Assembly (NCBI GenBank): GCA_016000045.1
Contig: JAECQY010000001.1
Span: forward strand, 105,194-169,193
Reading direction: 5' to 3'
DNA length: 64,000 bases
Origin: Myxococcaceae bacterium
Lineage (GTDB): Bacteria > Myxococcota > UBA727 > JABDBI01
Under the pieces are notes generated by a model. That model was not told the origin of the DNA. It was given only the letters and a program-made list of their open reading frames with translations, and ran no database searches. Shown in pieces: positions 7,907 to 14,991 of this stretch (its first letter is position 1; the number at the start of each line of letters is the position of its first letter). A program made the position numbers and the translations under genes.

Positions 7907-9520
7907 ATGGAATCACAAAACGCGCCCATTTGGAATGCCATCCATACGGCTGAGGTTACCCACACAGCGGAGCACGGACTTCACGTCAAGATGGGTGAAG
8001 TCGAGGCTTTCCTCCCGAAAGAAGAGCTTGAGCAGTTTCAAGGCATGCTGAGCAGTACCGTTCGGGTTTATCTTGAAAACCCCAAAAGGCCGTCCGTGTC
8101 TTTATTGAAAGCGGAAGAACTTTCGGAGATCGAGTGCATTGAAGCGGCGATGCAAAAGAACGAGCCTATTCAAGGCATGATCGTTGCTCCCATCAAAGGA
8201 GGCTTTAGCATTGCGCTTCTCGCAAAAAGCCGAGAGGAAGCGGAGAGAGGGGTTGGGCTTCGAGCTTTCTTGCCGTTCAGCCATGTCGGATTGGATCCGA
8301 AGATGCTTCCGGAGATGAACGACCGTGAGCCCTACTGGTTTAAAGTGAAGGACTTTAAGCCTACGGAAGGCAATATCATCGTGAGTCGACGTTCTCTTTT
8401 GCAGAAAGAAAGGCGTGAACACCAGAAAGCATTTTGGGAGAGCACGCAGGTTGGCGATGTGGTGAGTGGCACGGTGAAATCGCTGGTTGCGTACGGGGCT
8501 TTTGTCGAATTGGAAGGGGCCGATGCTTTGCTTCATGTGTCGGATATGTCCTATGAGCAGCATCCTACCCAGAAGGAGCGCGTGCAAGTAGGCCAAGAGC
8601 TCCAAGTCAAAGTGTTGGAAATTGATAAGAAAGCTAAAAAAATCAAAGTTGGCTTGAAACAACTGAAAAAAGATCCTTGGCAAGAAATCGAAGATGAATA
8701 CAAGATCGGCATGGATGTCAGTGGAACGGTTGTGGCCCTTTCCGATTTCGGCGTGTTTTTGCATATTGCCGAAGGTCTTGAAGGTTTGGTTCATAGCAGC
8801 GAAATTTCTTGGCAGCGGGTGAAACACCCATCGTCTTGCTTCAAAATTGGAGACGAGGTTCGAGCTCGAATTTTGCGATTGGATCAAGAAGGTCATCGCA
8901 TTTCTCTGTCCATCAAAGCTTTGTTAGAGAATCCGGTTGAAAAACTGGCTGAAAAATATCCAGTGAGTACGATTGTTAAAGCCAAAATCGTTGGCATTAA
9001 AGAATACGGCTTGTTTGTTCAGATTGACGAAGGTGTCACGGCGTTGGTTCACATCGGTGAGATTTCCTGGACACGTTCGGTAGAACACCCAAGTGAGCTC
9101 TTTAAAGAGGGCGATGAAGTCGATGTGGCAGTCTTGGGTTTTGACTCCAAGCGTCAACGTGTCTCCTGCTCCATCAAGCGTACGAAAGACGATCCGTGGA
9201 TTTCCTGGAAATCTAAGTACGCGAAAGGTTCTCGCCACGAGGTAACCGTGAAGCGTGTGTCGCATGCAGGATTCGAGTGTGAATTGGAGCCCGAATTGGT
9301 GGCCTTTTGCTCCACGCGAGAAATGGGAGATACGCCGGTGAAACAAGGGCAAACCCTGCAGGTTGAAGTCATCGCTTGCGATCCGGTGCAGCACAAAGTG
9401 AGCATGAGCGTCAAGGCTCGCATTGAAAAAGAAGCGCGAGAAGATTACGATGCATACTTAAAGCGCAGCGAAGGACAAAGTTCAAAAGCAACCTTAGGCG
9501 ATCTGTTCCGCAAGCTTTAA
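7907..9520 (+). CDS. rpsA: S1 RNA-binding domain protein (ribosomal protein S1 homolog)
   Basis: A 537-residue cytosolic protein with tandem S1 (OB-fold) motifs. A divergent one lies at about 75-180, then clear ones at about 185-260 ('GTVKSLVAYGAFVELEG'), 270-345 ('GTVVALSDFGVFLHIAEG'), 355-430 and a divergent last copy at 440-510. Bacterial S1 recruits mRNA to the 30S subunit and normally has six motifs; this version has five recognisable ones. I chose the ATG at 7907 over an in-frame upstream start that would run into the mutY start. The two genes are divergent with 20 bp between their start codons, so their control regions must overlap the coding ends. Confidence 0.85.
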   Translation: MESQNAPIWNAIHTAEVTHTAEHGLHVKMGEVEAFLPKEELEQFQGMLSSTVRVYLENPKRPSVSLLKAEELSEIECIEAAMQKNEPIQGMIVAPIKGGFSIALLAKSREEAERGVGLRAFLPFSHVGLDPKMLPEMNDREPYWFKVKDFKPTEGNIIVSRRSLLQKERREHQKAFWESTQVGDVVSGTVKSLVAYGAFVELEGADALLHVSDMSYEQHPTQKERVQVGQELQVKVLEIDKKAKKIKVGLKQLKKDPWQEIEDEYKIGMDVSGTVVALSDFGVFLHIAEGLEGLVHSSEISWQRVKHPSSCFKIGDEVRARILRLDQEGHRISLSIKALLENPVEKLAEKYPVSTIVKAKIVGIKEYGLFVQIDEGVTALVHIGEISWTRSVEHPSELFKEGDEVDVAVLGFDSKRQRVSCSIKRTKDDPWISWKSKYAKGSRHEVTVKRVSHAGFECELEPELVAFCSTREMGDTPVKQGQTLQVEVIACDPVQHKVSMSVKARIEKEAREDYDAYLKRSEGQSSKATLGDLFRKL

Positions 9521-9793
9521 GCAATATGGATTCTCGGTGGCAAACAAGTAACCGTGCCTATTTTCTGTCGGCTGGGATCTTGAGACAGGTAATAGATTTT
9601 GGGTTGATTGGGCAAGCTTCAATGGGGTCCGATGCGGTGGCTTGACTTGATCTCAATGGCGTGAGCCTAAAAAAGTTTCTGCCAGGATTGAAAGATAGGT
9701 TTCAACAATCTCTGGAGCATACTCCATATTTTGCCGCGTTTTATGGAGTTTGGTGAAGTGATTTTATCTGGTGCGCTATTTCTGTCACTCTGC

Positions 9794-10429
9794 TTAAAGT
9801 TCTGCGATGACTCCGTCGGCTCCTTCCGACAGCCATTTTTTGGCGGTTTCGGTATCCGGAGCTGTCCAAAAAACGAGCGGGTAACCCTTCGGAGCTTTCG
9901 TCAGGGACGACCGATCGATGTGGAGAGCCTGTACCTCGATATCCCTCGGAACTTGGATGCTTTGTTCGGATTCAAACAGCAAGCCGATTGGCCATCCAGA
10001 CCAAGGTTTCAACAAGGCTGGGTTAAAACTTGAGATCACGACTTCAATCCGGTGCTCGTGCCTTTTCAAAAGCAGCATGATGTTTTCTGCGAGAATTTCA
10101 GGATTCCAAGGTTTGCAATCCTTGAGCTCTAGATTAACGATGCCATTTTGCGGCATGGTTTCGAGGGCTTCTTCTAGGGTGGGAACGCCTAAAACTCGAA
10201 GTTGATCGGCCGAATGTTCCCAAACAAAGCCAGTGCCTGCGGTGGTTCGGTCGAGTGTTTCATCGTGCAAAATCACTGGGATGCGGTCTTTGCTTAAAAA
10301 CACGTCGCATTCAAAGCCATCGGCACCTAATTCGAAAGCTTTTTGAAAAGCTAAAATTGTATTTTCAGGAGCCTGTTGTCGTGCGCCACGATGCGCCAGG
10401 ATGAAAGGTTTTCGAGGCCAAGTGTACAT
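9794..10429 (-). CDS. ugpQ: Glycerophosphodiester phosphodiesterase
   Basis: A 211-residue cytosolic GDPD-family protein without a signal peptide, like UgpQ. It hydrolyses glycerophosphodiesters to glycerol-3-phosphate and an alcohol. Signature residues appear in order: 'LAHRGARQQAPENT' (catalytic His plus Arg, Glu), 'FECDVFLSKD' (metal-binding Glu/Asp), 'VILHDETLDRTT' (second His), 'LELKD' and a C-terminal 'ADGVIAEL'. I placed the start at the ATG at 10429, just before the beta-strand that carries AHRG. An upstream in-frame start exists, but that segment overlaps the ferredoxin gene and adds no family sequence. The start still overlaps the ferredoxin 3' end by 65 bp. Confidence 0.9.
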   Translation of the reverse strand: MYTWPRKPFILAHRGARQQAPENTILAFQKAFELGADGFECDVFLSKDRIPVILHDETLDRTTAGTGFVWEHSADQLRVLGVPTLEEALETMPQNGIVNLELKDCKPWNPEILAENIMLLLKRHEHRIEVVISSFNPALLKPWSGWPIGLLFESEQSIQVPRDIEVQALHIDRSSLTKAPKGYPLVFWTAPDTETAKKWLSEGADGVIAEL

Positions 10430-10781
10430 AACGCAGTATGGGTATCCTTTGAGGGCACGCTTGTTCGCAGGCATGGCAGTTTGTGCAAGAAGCCATTTCA
10501 CGAAGCGCGCGCTCGGGTTTGAGCAGAGATCGCATGGGACTCAGATTCTCCGGACAAGCGAAATCGCATTGTCCACAAGTTGTGCAACGACCGGGCTCAT
10601 GAGCTATGGCTCGGAGCTCTTGGGTGCACGGTAAAAAAGACTCGGAGAAATAGTTTCGTTTGAATTGCTCTATCCCAGGAGTCCTGTCGCTCCAGGGCCA
10701 AAATTTTCGAGCATAATGGACGAAGCCGACGGAGGCTAAAAAAAGTTGGGCATAGATCCATTTGAAATGGCGGAACTTCAC
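10365..10781 (-). CDS. Membrane-anchored protein with two 4Fe-4S clusters
   Basis: A 138-residue protein with an N-terminal hydrophobic segment (residues 8-25), then two ferredoxin-type motifs 'CTTCGQCDFACP' and 'CTNCHACEQACP' (each CxxCxxCxxxCP). It is therefore expected to carry two 4Fe-4S clusters and act in electron transfer at the membrane. The partner is not evident. The downstream ugpQ overlap is probably an accident of compaction, since no redox gene adjoins it. About 30% of the protein lies between the hydrophobic segment and the first motif and is not recognised. Confidence 0.7.
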   Translation of the reverse strand: MKFRHFKWIYAQLFLASVGFVHYARKFWPWSDRTPGIEQFKRNYFSESFLPCTQELRAIAHEPGRCTTCGQCDFACPENLSPMRSLLKPERALREMASCTNCHACEQACPQRIPILRYVHLASKTFHPGASWRTTTGS

Positions 10782-10860
10782 GATTCTGTTCTAGCATGTT
10801 CAGTTGAATTTCTCAATCGAGCGTCCGATTGAAAGTGTTCTCAAGAAGCCGTAGCTACGC

Positions 10861-10913
10861 AAGCATTTACAATGCTAAAAAGGGAGCGTAAGAATGCAAA
10901 AAGTAGGTTTTTG
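10861..10913 (+). repeat. Conserved leader upstream of a PARP-family gene, copy 1
   Basis: This block is nearly identical to 12723-12775 upstream of the second paralog. It begins with an inverted repeat AGCATT-TAC-AATGCT (10862-10876). It ends with AGTAGGTTTTTG, which also recurs before the third paralog (20393-20404). In copy 2 the hairpin reads AGCATT-TAC-AGTGCT, still pairable in RNA through G-U. Conservation outside the coding region suggests a shared promoter/operator or leader RNA, or simply the edge of the duplicated unit. Confidence 0.55.
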
Positions 10914-10949
10914 AATGACCTCGTCAATGAGAGGAGAGTGTTTATTTAT

Positions 10950-12491
10950 ATGAATCAAGTCTTCGTTTCTATTTTCTTTATTTTTGCTCTATCCCCCAAC
11001 TTGTTTTCCTGGAATTTGCTGGGGCATCGCCCCGCTTGGTTGCAAGATGCTTGGTCCGAGGTGGCTCGAATAGGCCAACAGATCCAAGACAGTATTCGAG
11101 AGGTGAAACCCCTTTCGCTGGGTTCGGCTTGGGCGCCACTGACTCGCGTCGGCGGTGACTACATCGCGCAGATGACCCAGCGGCATAGGCGCATCCAAGA
11201 ACTCCGGCAAAAGATCCATAGGCTGCGCCAAATAGACAAGGCTTCGGAAGCTTCGGCCGCGGAAGAAGAGCTCTTGCGGTTGATCGAACTGGGGGATTTA
11301 CCCGAGAGGCATTCGAAGGCAGGAGCTCTGAAGATTGGGCTGGAGCTTCTGGATGCAGTACCCGGCGAGTTATCTCTGCCTGCCTCTAAAGCCAAGGATT
11401 CGGTACCGGGGCTACGCTTGGTTCCCGGTGCTGGTGGCCCGCCGCCTCAACCGAACCCTTTGCCGGCAGACGTGCGTAACGACTTACCCGATCCTGGGAT
11501 CCCTTGGGGGATCAGTGGACGCGTTTTCAGAAACAAGACGCTTATAAATTCTACGATAGCGCTGCTGAGTCTTAAGTGTCAGCTTTTACAGCTTGAGTAT
11601 CAGCTTTCACACCAAGCACTCCATAAACAGGAGATGGGCTCGTCAATGTGTCAAGCATTGGTAAGAACTTCGAGCGCGTCAGGGCGGGTCTCTGCTCAGG
11701 CCTCGCAGGCCGTTGCTCCTGTCGCTTCGCCGGGTAGGTGCTCGGCGCAGATGATACAATGGGGTCAGTCTAGCGGAGTTCACGAGTGGGATAGATCCAC
11801 GCTCGGACGCAAAAGAATTTTGAGTAAGAAGCCGAAGCGATCGAACCATAGGCTGGACAAGTGGTATACCTCTCGGATTCCGGGCAGACTATCTGCTCTG
11901 GAATTGGAATCCAAACGTCCAGAGAAAGAAATGAATTTCACAGATGCCCACGCTGATATGAATCAAGTATTCGCAAGAACTTCGAGCGCGTCAGGACGCA
12001 TCTCTGCTCAGGCCTCGCAGGCTACTGCTCCTAGCGATGCCTCTACTCAAAGCATATTGTCACCCAATATCGTCTATACGGAGGCGATGCGTTCAGATCC
12101 GTTTAGGCAACTTGGCGATTGGTATAAAGGCCCACGCGATGCCCAAGACGTAGCTGCTTTGGAATGGGAATCCAAACGTTCAGAGGAAAAAATGAGCTGG
12201 ACGAATGCCTGCGACTACGCAGCGGATCGTTCGTCGGAAGGGTGGCGCTTGCCAACGATTTGGGAATTAGAAGTGCTGTTTAAGAAACGCGGAGGAGATC
12301 TCGGTGAAGGGTGCCACTGGTCTAGCACAGGGGTTTTTGGAACCCCCAGTTTCTGGGCCCTCAGTGCCGATGGTAAGGTAGACGAGGAGTGCAACAACCC
12401 TGGCGATATCTGCGACGATTATCTTACTACTGATAATTTTGTTCTTTGTGTACGATCTCTTCCTACCAGTAGACCGCCTGCTAGTCAATGA
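10950..12491 (+). CDS. Secreted DUF1566 protein of the PARP family that lacks the PARP domain
   Basis: A 513-residue paralog of the proteins at 12811 and 20442. Residues 1-20 are a signal peptide; residues 21-200 match the shared N-terminal region, including a charged helical segment ('RIQELRQKIHRLRQIDK'). At about base 11549 ('NKTL') homology breaks and the whole PARP domain is absent, replaced by about 170 residues of low-complexity Ser/Ala-rich sequence with a partial internal repeat ('ARTSSASGR.SAQASQA' occurs twice). A single DUF1566/Lcl-C domain ends the protein ('WRLPTIWELEVLF', 'HWSSTG'). The start is set by GAGGAGA before the ATG. It is likely a deletion derivative; whether it still functions is unknown. 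Confidence 0.65.
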   Translation: MNQVFVSIFFIFALSPNLFSWNLLGHRPAWLQDAWSEVARIGQQIQDSIREVKPLSLGSAWAPLTRVGGDYIAQMTQRHRRIQELRQKIHRLRQIDKASEASAAEEELLRLIELGDLPERHSKAGALKIGLELLDAVPGELSLPASKAKDSVPGLRLVPGAGGPPPQPNPLPADVRNDLPDPGIPWGISGRVFRNKTLINSTIALLSLKCQLLQLEYQLSHQALHKQEMGSSMCQALVRTSSASGRVSAQASQAVAPVASPGRCSAQMIQWGQSSGVHEWDRSTLGRKRILSKKPKRSNHRLDKWYTSRIPGRLSALELESKRPEKEMNFTDAHADMNQVFARTSSASGRISAQASQATAPSDASTQSILSPNIVYTEAMRSDPFRQLGDWYKGPRDAQDVAALEWESKRSEEKMSWTNACDYAADRSSEGWRLPTIWELEVLFKKRGGDLGEGCHWSSTGVFGTPSFWALSADGKVDEECNNPGDICDDYLTTDNFVLCVRSLPTSRPPASQ

Positions 12492-12512
12492 ATCTCGGGG
12501 TCTGAATTAAGT

Positions 12513-12536
12513 CCTGAGAAGCGTTGCCTTCTCAGG
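12513..12536 (+). terminator. Perfect 9-bp hairpin after the first PARP-family gene
   Basis: CCTGAGAAG, a 6-base loop, then CTTCTCAGG, starting 21 bp after the stop codon at 12491. There is no T-run behind it, so it is terminator-like in position but not a classical intrinsic terminator. It could instead protect the 3' end of the message. Confidence 0.4.
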
Positions 12537-12722
12537 TACTCGTAGGCGAAAGTGTTTGGATATGGGTTGAAAGATTGCTCGACACGTCAGAGAGTGTGCA
12601 GGCATGCCGTGCATGCCCAACCCTGAGGGAGTAAAGTTTATTAAAGTAATTTGAAATTCCATCTTTAACAGCTTGTCTAAAAGCCATTTTATATTCACGA
12701 GGATTGTTGTTGAACCAGAACA

Positions 12723-12775
12723 AAGCATTTACAGTGCTAAAAAGAGAGCGTAGGAATCCAGAAAGTAGGTTTTTG
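12723..12775 (+). repeat. Conserved leader upstream of a PARP-family gene, copy 2
   Basis: Matches 10861-10913 with only a few substitutions, including the hairpin AGCATT-TAC-AGTGCT and the closing AGTAGGTTTTTG. It lies 36 bp before the start codon at 12811. The sequence between 12537 and 12722 shows no gene I can support. Confidence 0.55.
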
Positions 12776-12810
12776 CCTAGCTTATCCATGCTGAAGAGAG
12801 TACTCGTTTT

Positions 12811-14991
12811 ATGAATTTCGTTTTCGCTTTTATTTTTCTTATTTTTGCTTGGTCTCCAACTATATTGGCTTGGAACTTGCTTGGGTATCGCCCCGCTTGG
12901 TTGCAAGATGCTTGGTCTGAGGTGGCTCGAATGGGCCAACAGATCCGAGACAGTGTTCGAGAGGTGAAACCTCTTTCACTCGGCTCGGCTTGGGTGCCAC
13001 TGACTCGCATCGGCGACGACTACATCGCGCAAATGATCCAACGAGATCAGCGCATCCAAGAACTCCGGCAAAAGATCCACAGACTGCGTCAAATAGACAA
13101 GGCTTCGGAAGCTTCGGCTGCGGAAGAAGAGCTCTTACGATTGATCGAGCTGGGGGCTTTGCCTGAGAAGCGTTCGAAAGCAGGAGCTCTGAAGATTGGG
13201 TTGGAACTTAAAGATACAACACCGGGCGAGTTATCTCTGCCTGCCTCTAAAGCCAAGGATTCGGTGCCGGGGCTACGCTTGGTTCCCGGTACTGGCGGCC
13301 CGCCGCCTCAACCGAACCCTTTACCGGCAGACGTGCGTAACGACTTACCCGATCCTGGGATCCCTTGGGGGATCAGTGGACGCGTTTTCAGAAACAAGAC
13401 GCTGGTTCCAAACGGTACCTATTTCAAAGCGGAAATACTCCCAACCGATCCAGAATGGCGTTTTATTTGGCGTTGCTTTTACCACGACAAGCCGACCAAA
13501 TGGGGCCTTTCGCGGGTCTATTGTGTTCATGACCGAGACCAAACAAACGTTTTTGAAGCAAATATCGCTCTGCTGGAGAAAGACGCCACCGCTTTTAAGC
13601 CAACTTGGGATGTGGAGCCTCGGGCAGATCAGCGCGCGGTTGCGATCGAGCGTTGGAAACAAGCTGTAGCACCCTTTTCGCCTTTTCACACAGTGGAAAG
13701 TGATGGGCGACCTAGAACCTTTAAAAATACCAAAGTTTTACCCCTTTGGCATGGCAGTGACTCACAGAAGTGTCATGGAATCGCGAATAGTGGGTTTAAG
13801 TTTTCTGGAAAGCTTGCTCTCGAGGGTCAAGCGTCATTCGACACGGATGATGGATACTTTGGTAGTGGGATCTATTTTACGAATAGCGCTCGTTATGCCG
13901 GAGATATTTATAGTAGAGGCGATTTGATGATGGCTTGGGTGTCTATGACGGAACCCTTTCCCATCGTCGGAGATCCCTCCCAGTTAGACATGGCACTTTT
14001 GTCGTGTGAAGGAGCCTATAAGCATTACAATGCGCATTACATTCCGGTGTTCCCAATGGAGGATAATTTTGATTGTGCCGAATATTATCCTTGTCTGGCG
14101 GGTCAAATGCCTGTTTGCGATGAGCTGGTGATTTTTCAACGATCTCAAGCTTTGCCGCGTTATTGGATAGAGCTTCAGGTAGAGCATCCTGCGATGGCGC
14201 GCCCGAGCCAAGCGCCAGCCTTTGTGGAAGATTTGATCCCGGTCTTGATGCAAGTCTTGCAGCAGCAAGAAGTGGATGCAGATAAGAGGCTTCGCAATGT
14301 GCTAAATAGGCACCTTGAGCGGCTCTTGAAGCAAGCGCGCGATGATGACTTGGAAGAGGATCAGTTGGAGATGCACGGGCAGCTCGCTCAGCTGTTTAAT
14401 GCACAAGATAAGATGGATAAGTCTGTGCGTCAGGCCTTGATAGGAGCTTCGAGTTCGCTGGCAGGCGTTCCTGTGCAGGCTTCACAGGTGGCCGCTAGTG
14501 TAACCCGTGCCCATGCGTCAGTGGGCTTCTTCTCCCAGCTTCTAAAGGGAGCTGTTAGCTTCATTTCTGTCCAGAATTCTCTAATCCGCACCCAAGCGAT
14601 GCGATCGGATCCGTTTAAGAAAGTTTCTGATTGGTATCAAGGCCCGCGCGATGCCCAAGAGGTGCCTGTTCTGGAATGGGAACGCACACCTTGCCGTGAG
14701 ATAACTCTTAGAGAGGCCCAGGTTTACGCAACGCGCTCTTCGTCGGCAGAGTGGCGATTACCCACGGTTTGGGAATTAGAAGCGTTGTATCAGCAACGTG
14801 ATGTCTTAGGAGTGCTTTATCAGCAAGGAGTGGATCACGAACAAGAGTGGTATTGGTCCAGCACAGAAATCTCTGGCTATCCAGAGCGCTCGTGGGTTAT
14901 CAATTTGGATAGTGGGCGGGTCGCTTACGGTACTGTCAGCGCTGCTAACTCTCTTCGTTGCGTGCGTTTAAGGATGGAAACTGATGATTGA
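12811..14991 (+). CDS. Secreted PARP-like ADP-ribosyltransferase fused to a DUF1566/Lcl-C domain
   Basis: A 726-residue protein. Residues 1-21 are a signal peptide ending 'TILA'. Residues 22-195 are a conserved family-specific region with a charged helix at 70-115. Residues about 205-460 are PARP-like: a 'PEWRFIWRCF' segment resembling the stretch before the catalytic core of PARP7/10/12/14-type enzymes, 'LPLWHGS' (His314), 'GYFGSGIYFTNSARYA' (Tyr355) and 'CDELVIFQRSQALPRYWIEL' (Glu438). This H-Y-E set binds NAD+ and catalyses ADP-ribose transfer. A helical linker leads to a DUF1566 domain (597-726; 'WRLPTVWELEALY', 'YWSSTE', 'LRCVR'). I infer an exported effector or toxin that modifies an external target. 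No immunity or export partner is adjacent. Confidence 0.78.
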   Translation: MNFVFAFIFLIFAWSPTILAWNLLGYRPAWLQDAWSEVARMGQQIRDSVREVKPLSLGSAWVPLTRIGDDYIAQMIQRDQRIQELRQKIHRLRQIDKASEASAAEEELLRLIELGALPEKRSKAGALKIGLELKDTTPGELSLPASKAKDSVPGLRLVPGTGGPPPQPNPLPADVRNDLPDPGIPWGISGRVFRNKTLVPNGTYFKAEILPTDPEWRFIWRCFYHDKPTKWGLSRVYCVHDRDQTNVFEANIALLEKDATAFKPTWDVEPRADQRAVAIERWKQAVAPFSPFHTVESDGRPRTFKNTKVLPLWHGSDSQKCHGIANSGFKFSGKLALEGQASFDTDDGYFGSGIYFTNSARYAGDIYSRGDLMMAWVSMTEPFPIVGDPSQLDMALLSCEGAYKHYNAHYIPVFPMEDNFDCAEYYPCLAGQMPVCDELVIFQRSQALPRYWIELQVEHPAMARPSQAPAFVEDLIPVLMQVLQQQEVDADKRLRNVLNRHLERLLKQARDDDLEEDQLEMHGQLAQLFNAQDKMDKSVRQALIGASSSLAGVPVQASQVAASVTRAHASVGFFSQLLKGAVSFISVQNSLIRTQAMRSDPFKKVSDWYQGPRDAQEVPVLEWERTPCREITLREAQVYATRSSSAEWRLPTVWELEALYQQRDVLGVLYQQGVDHEQEWYWSSTEISGYPERSWVINLDSGRVAYGTVSAANSLRCVRLRMETDD

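Noticed and set aside
8102..8896. 264-codon minus-strand frame inside the S1-domain gene
   Set aside because: Antisense shadow of a strongly supported gene; composition (Phe/His/Gln rich) is typical of the complement of coding sequence.
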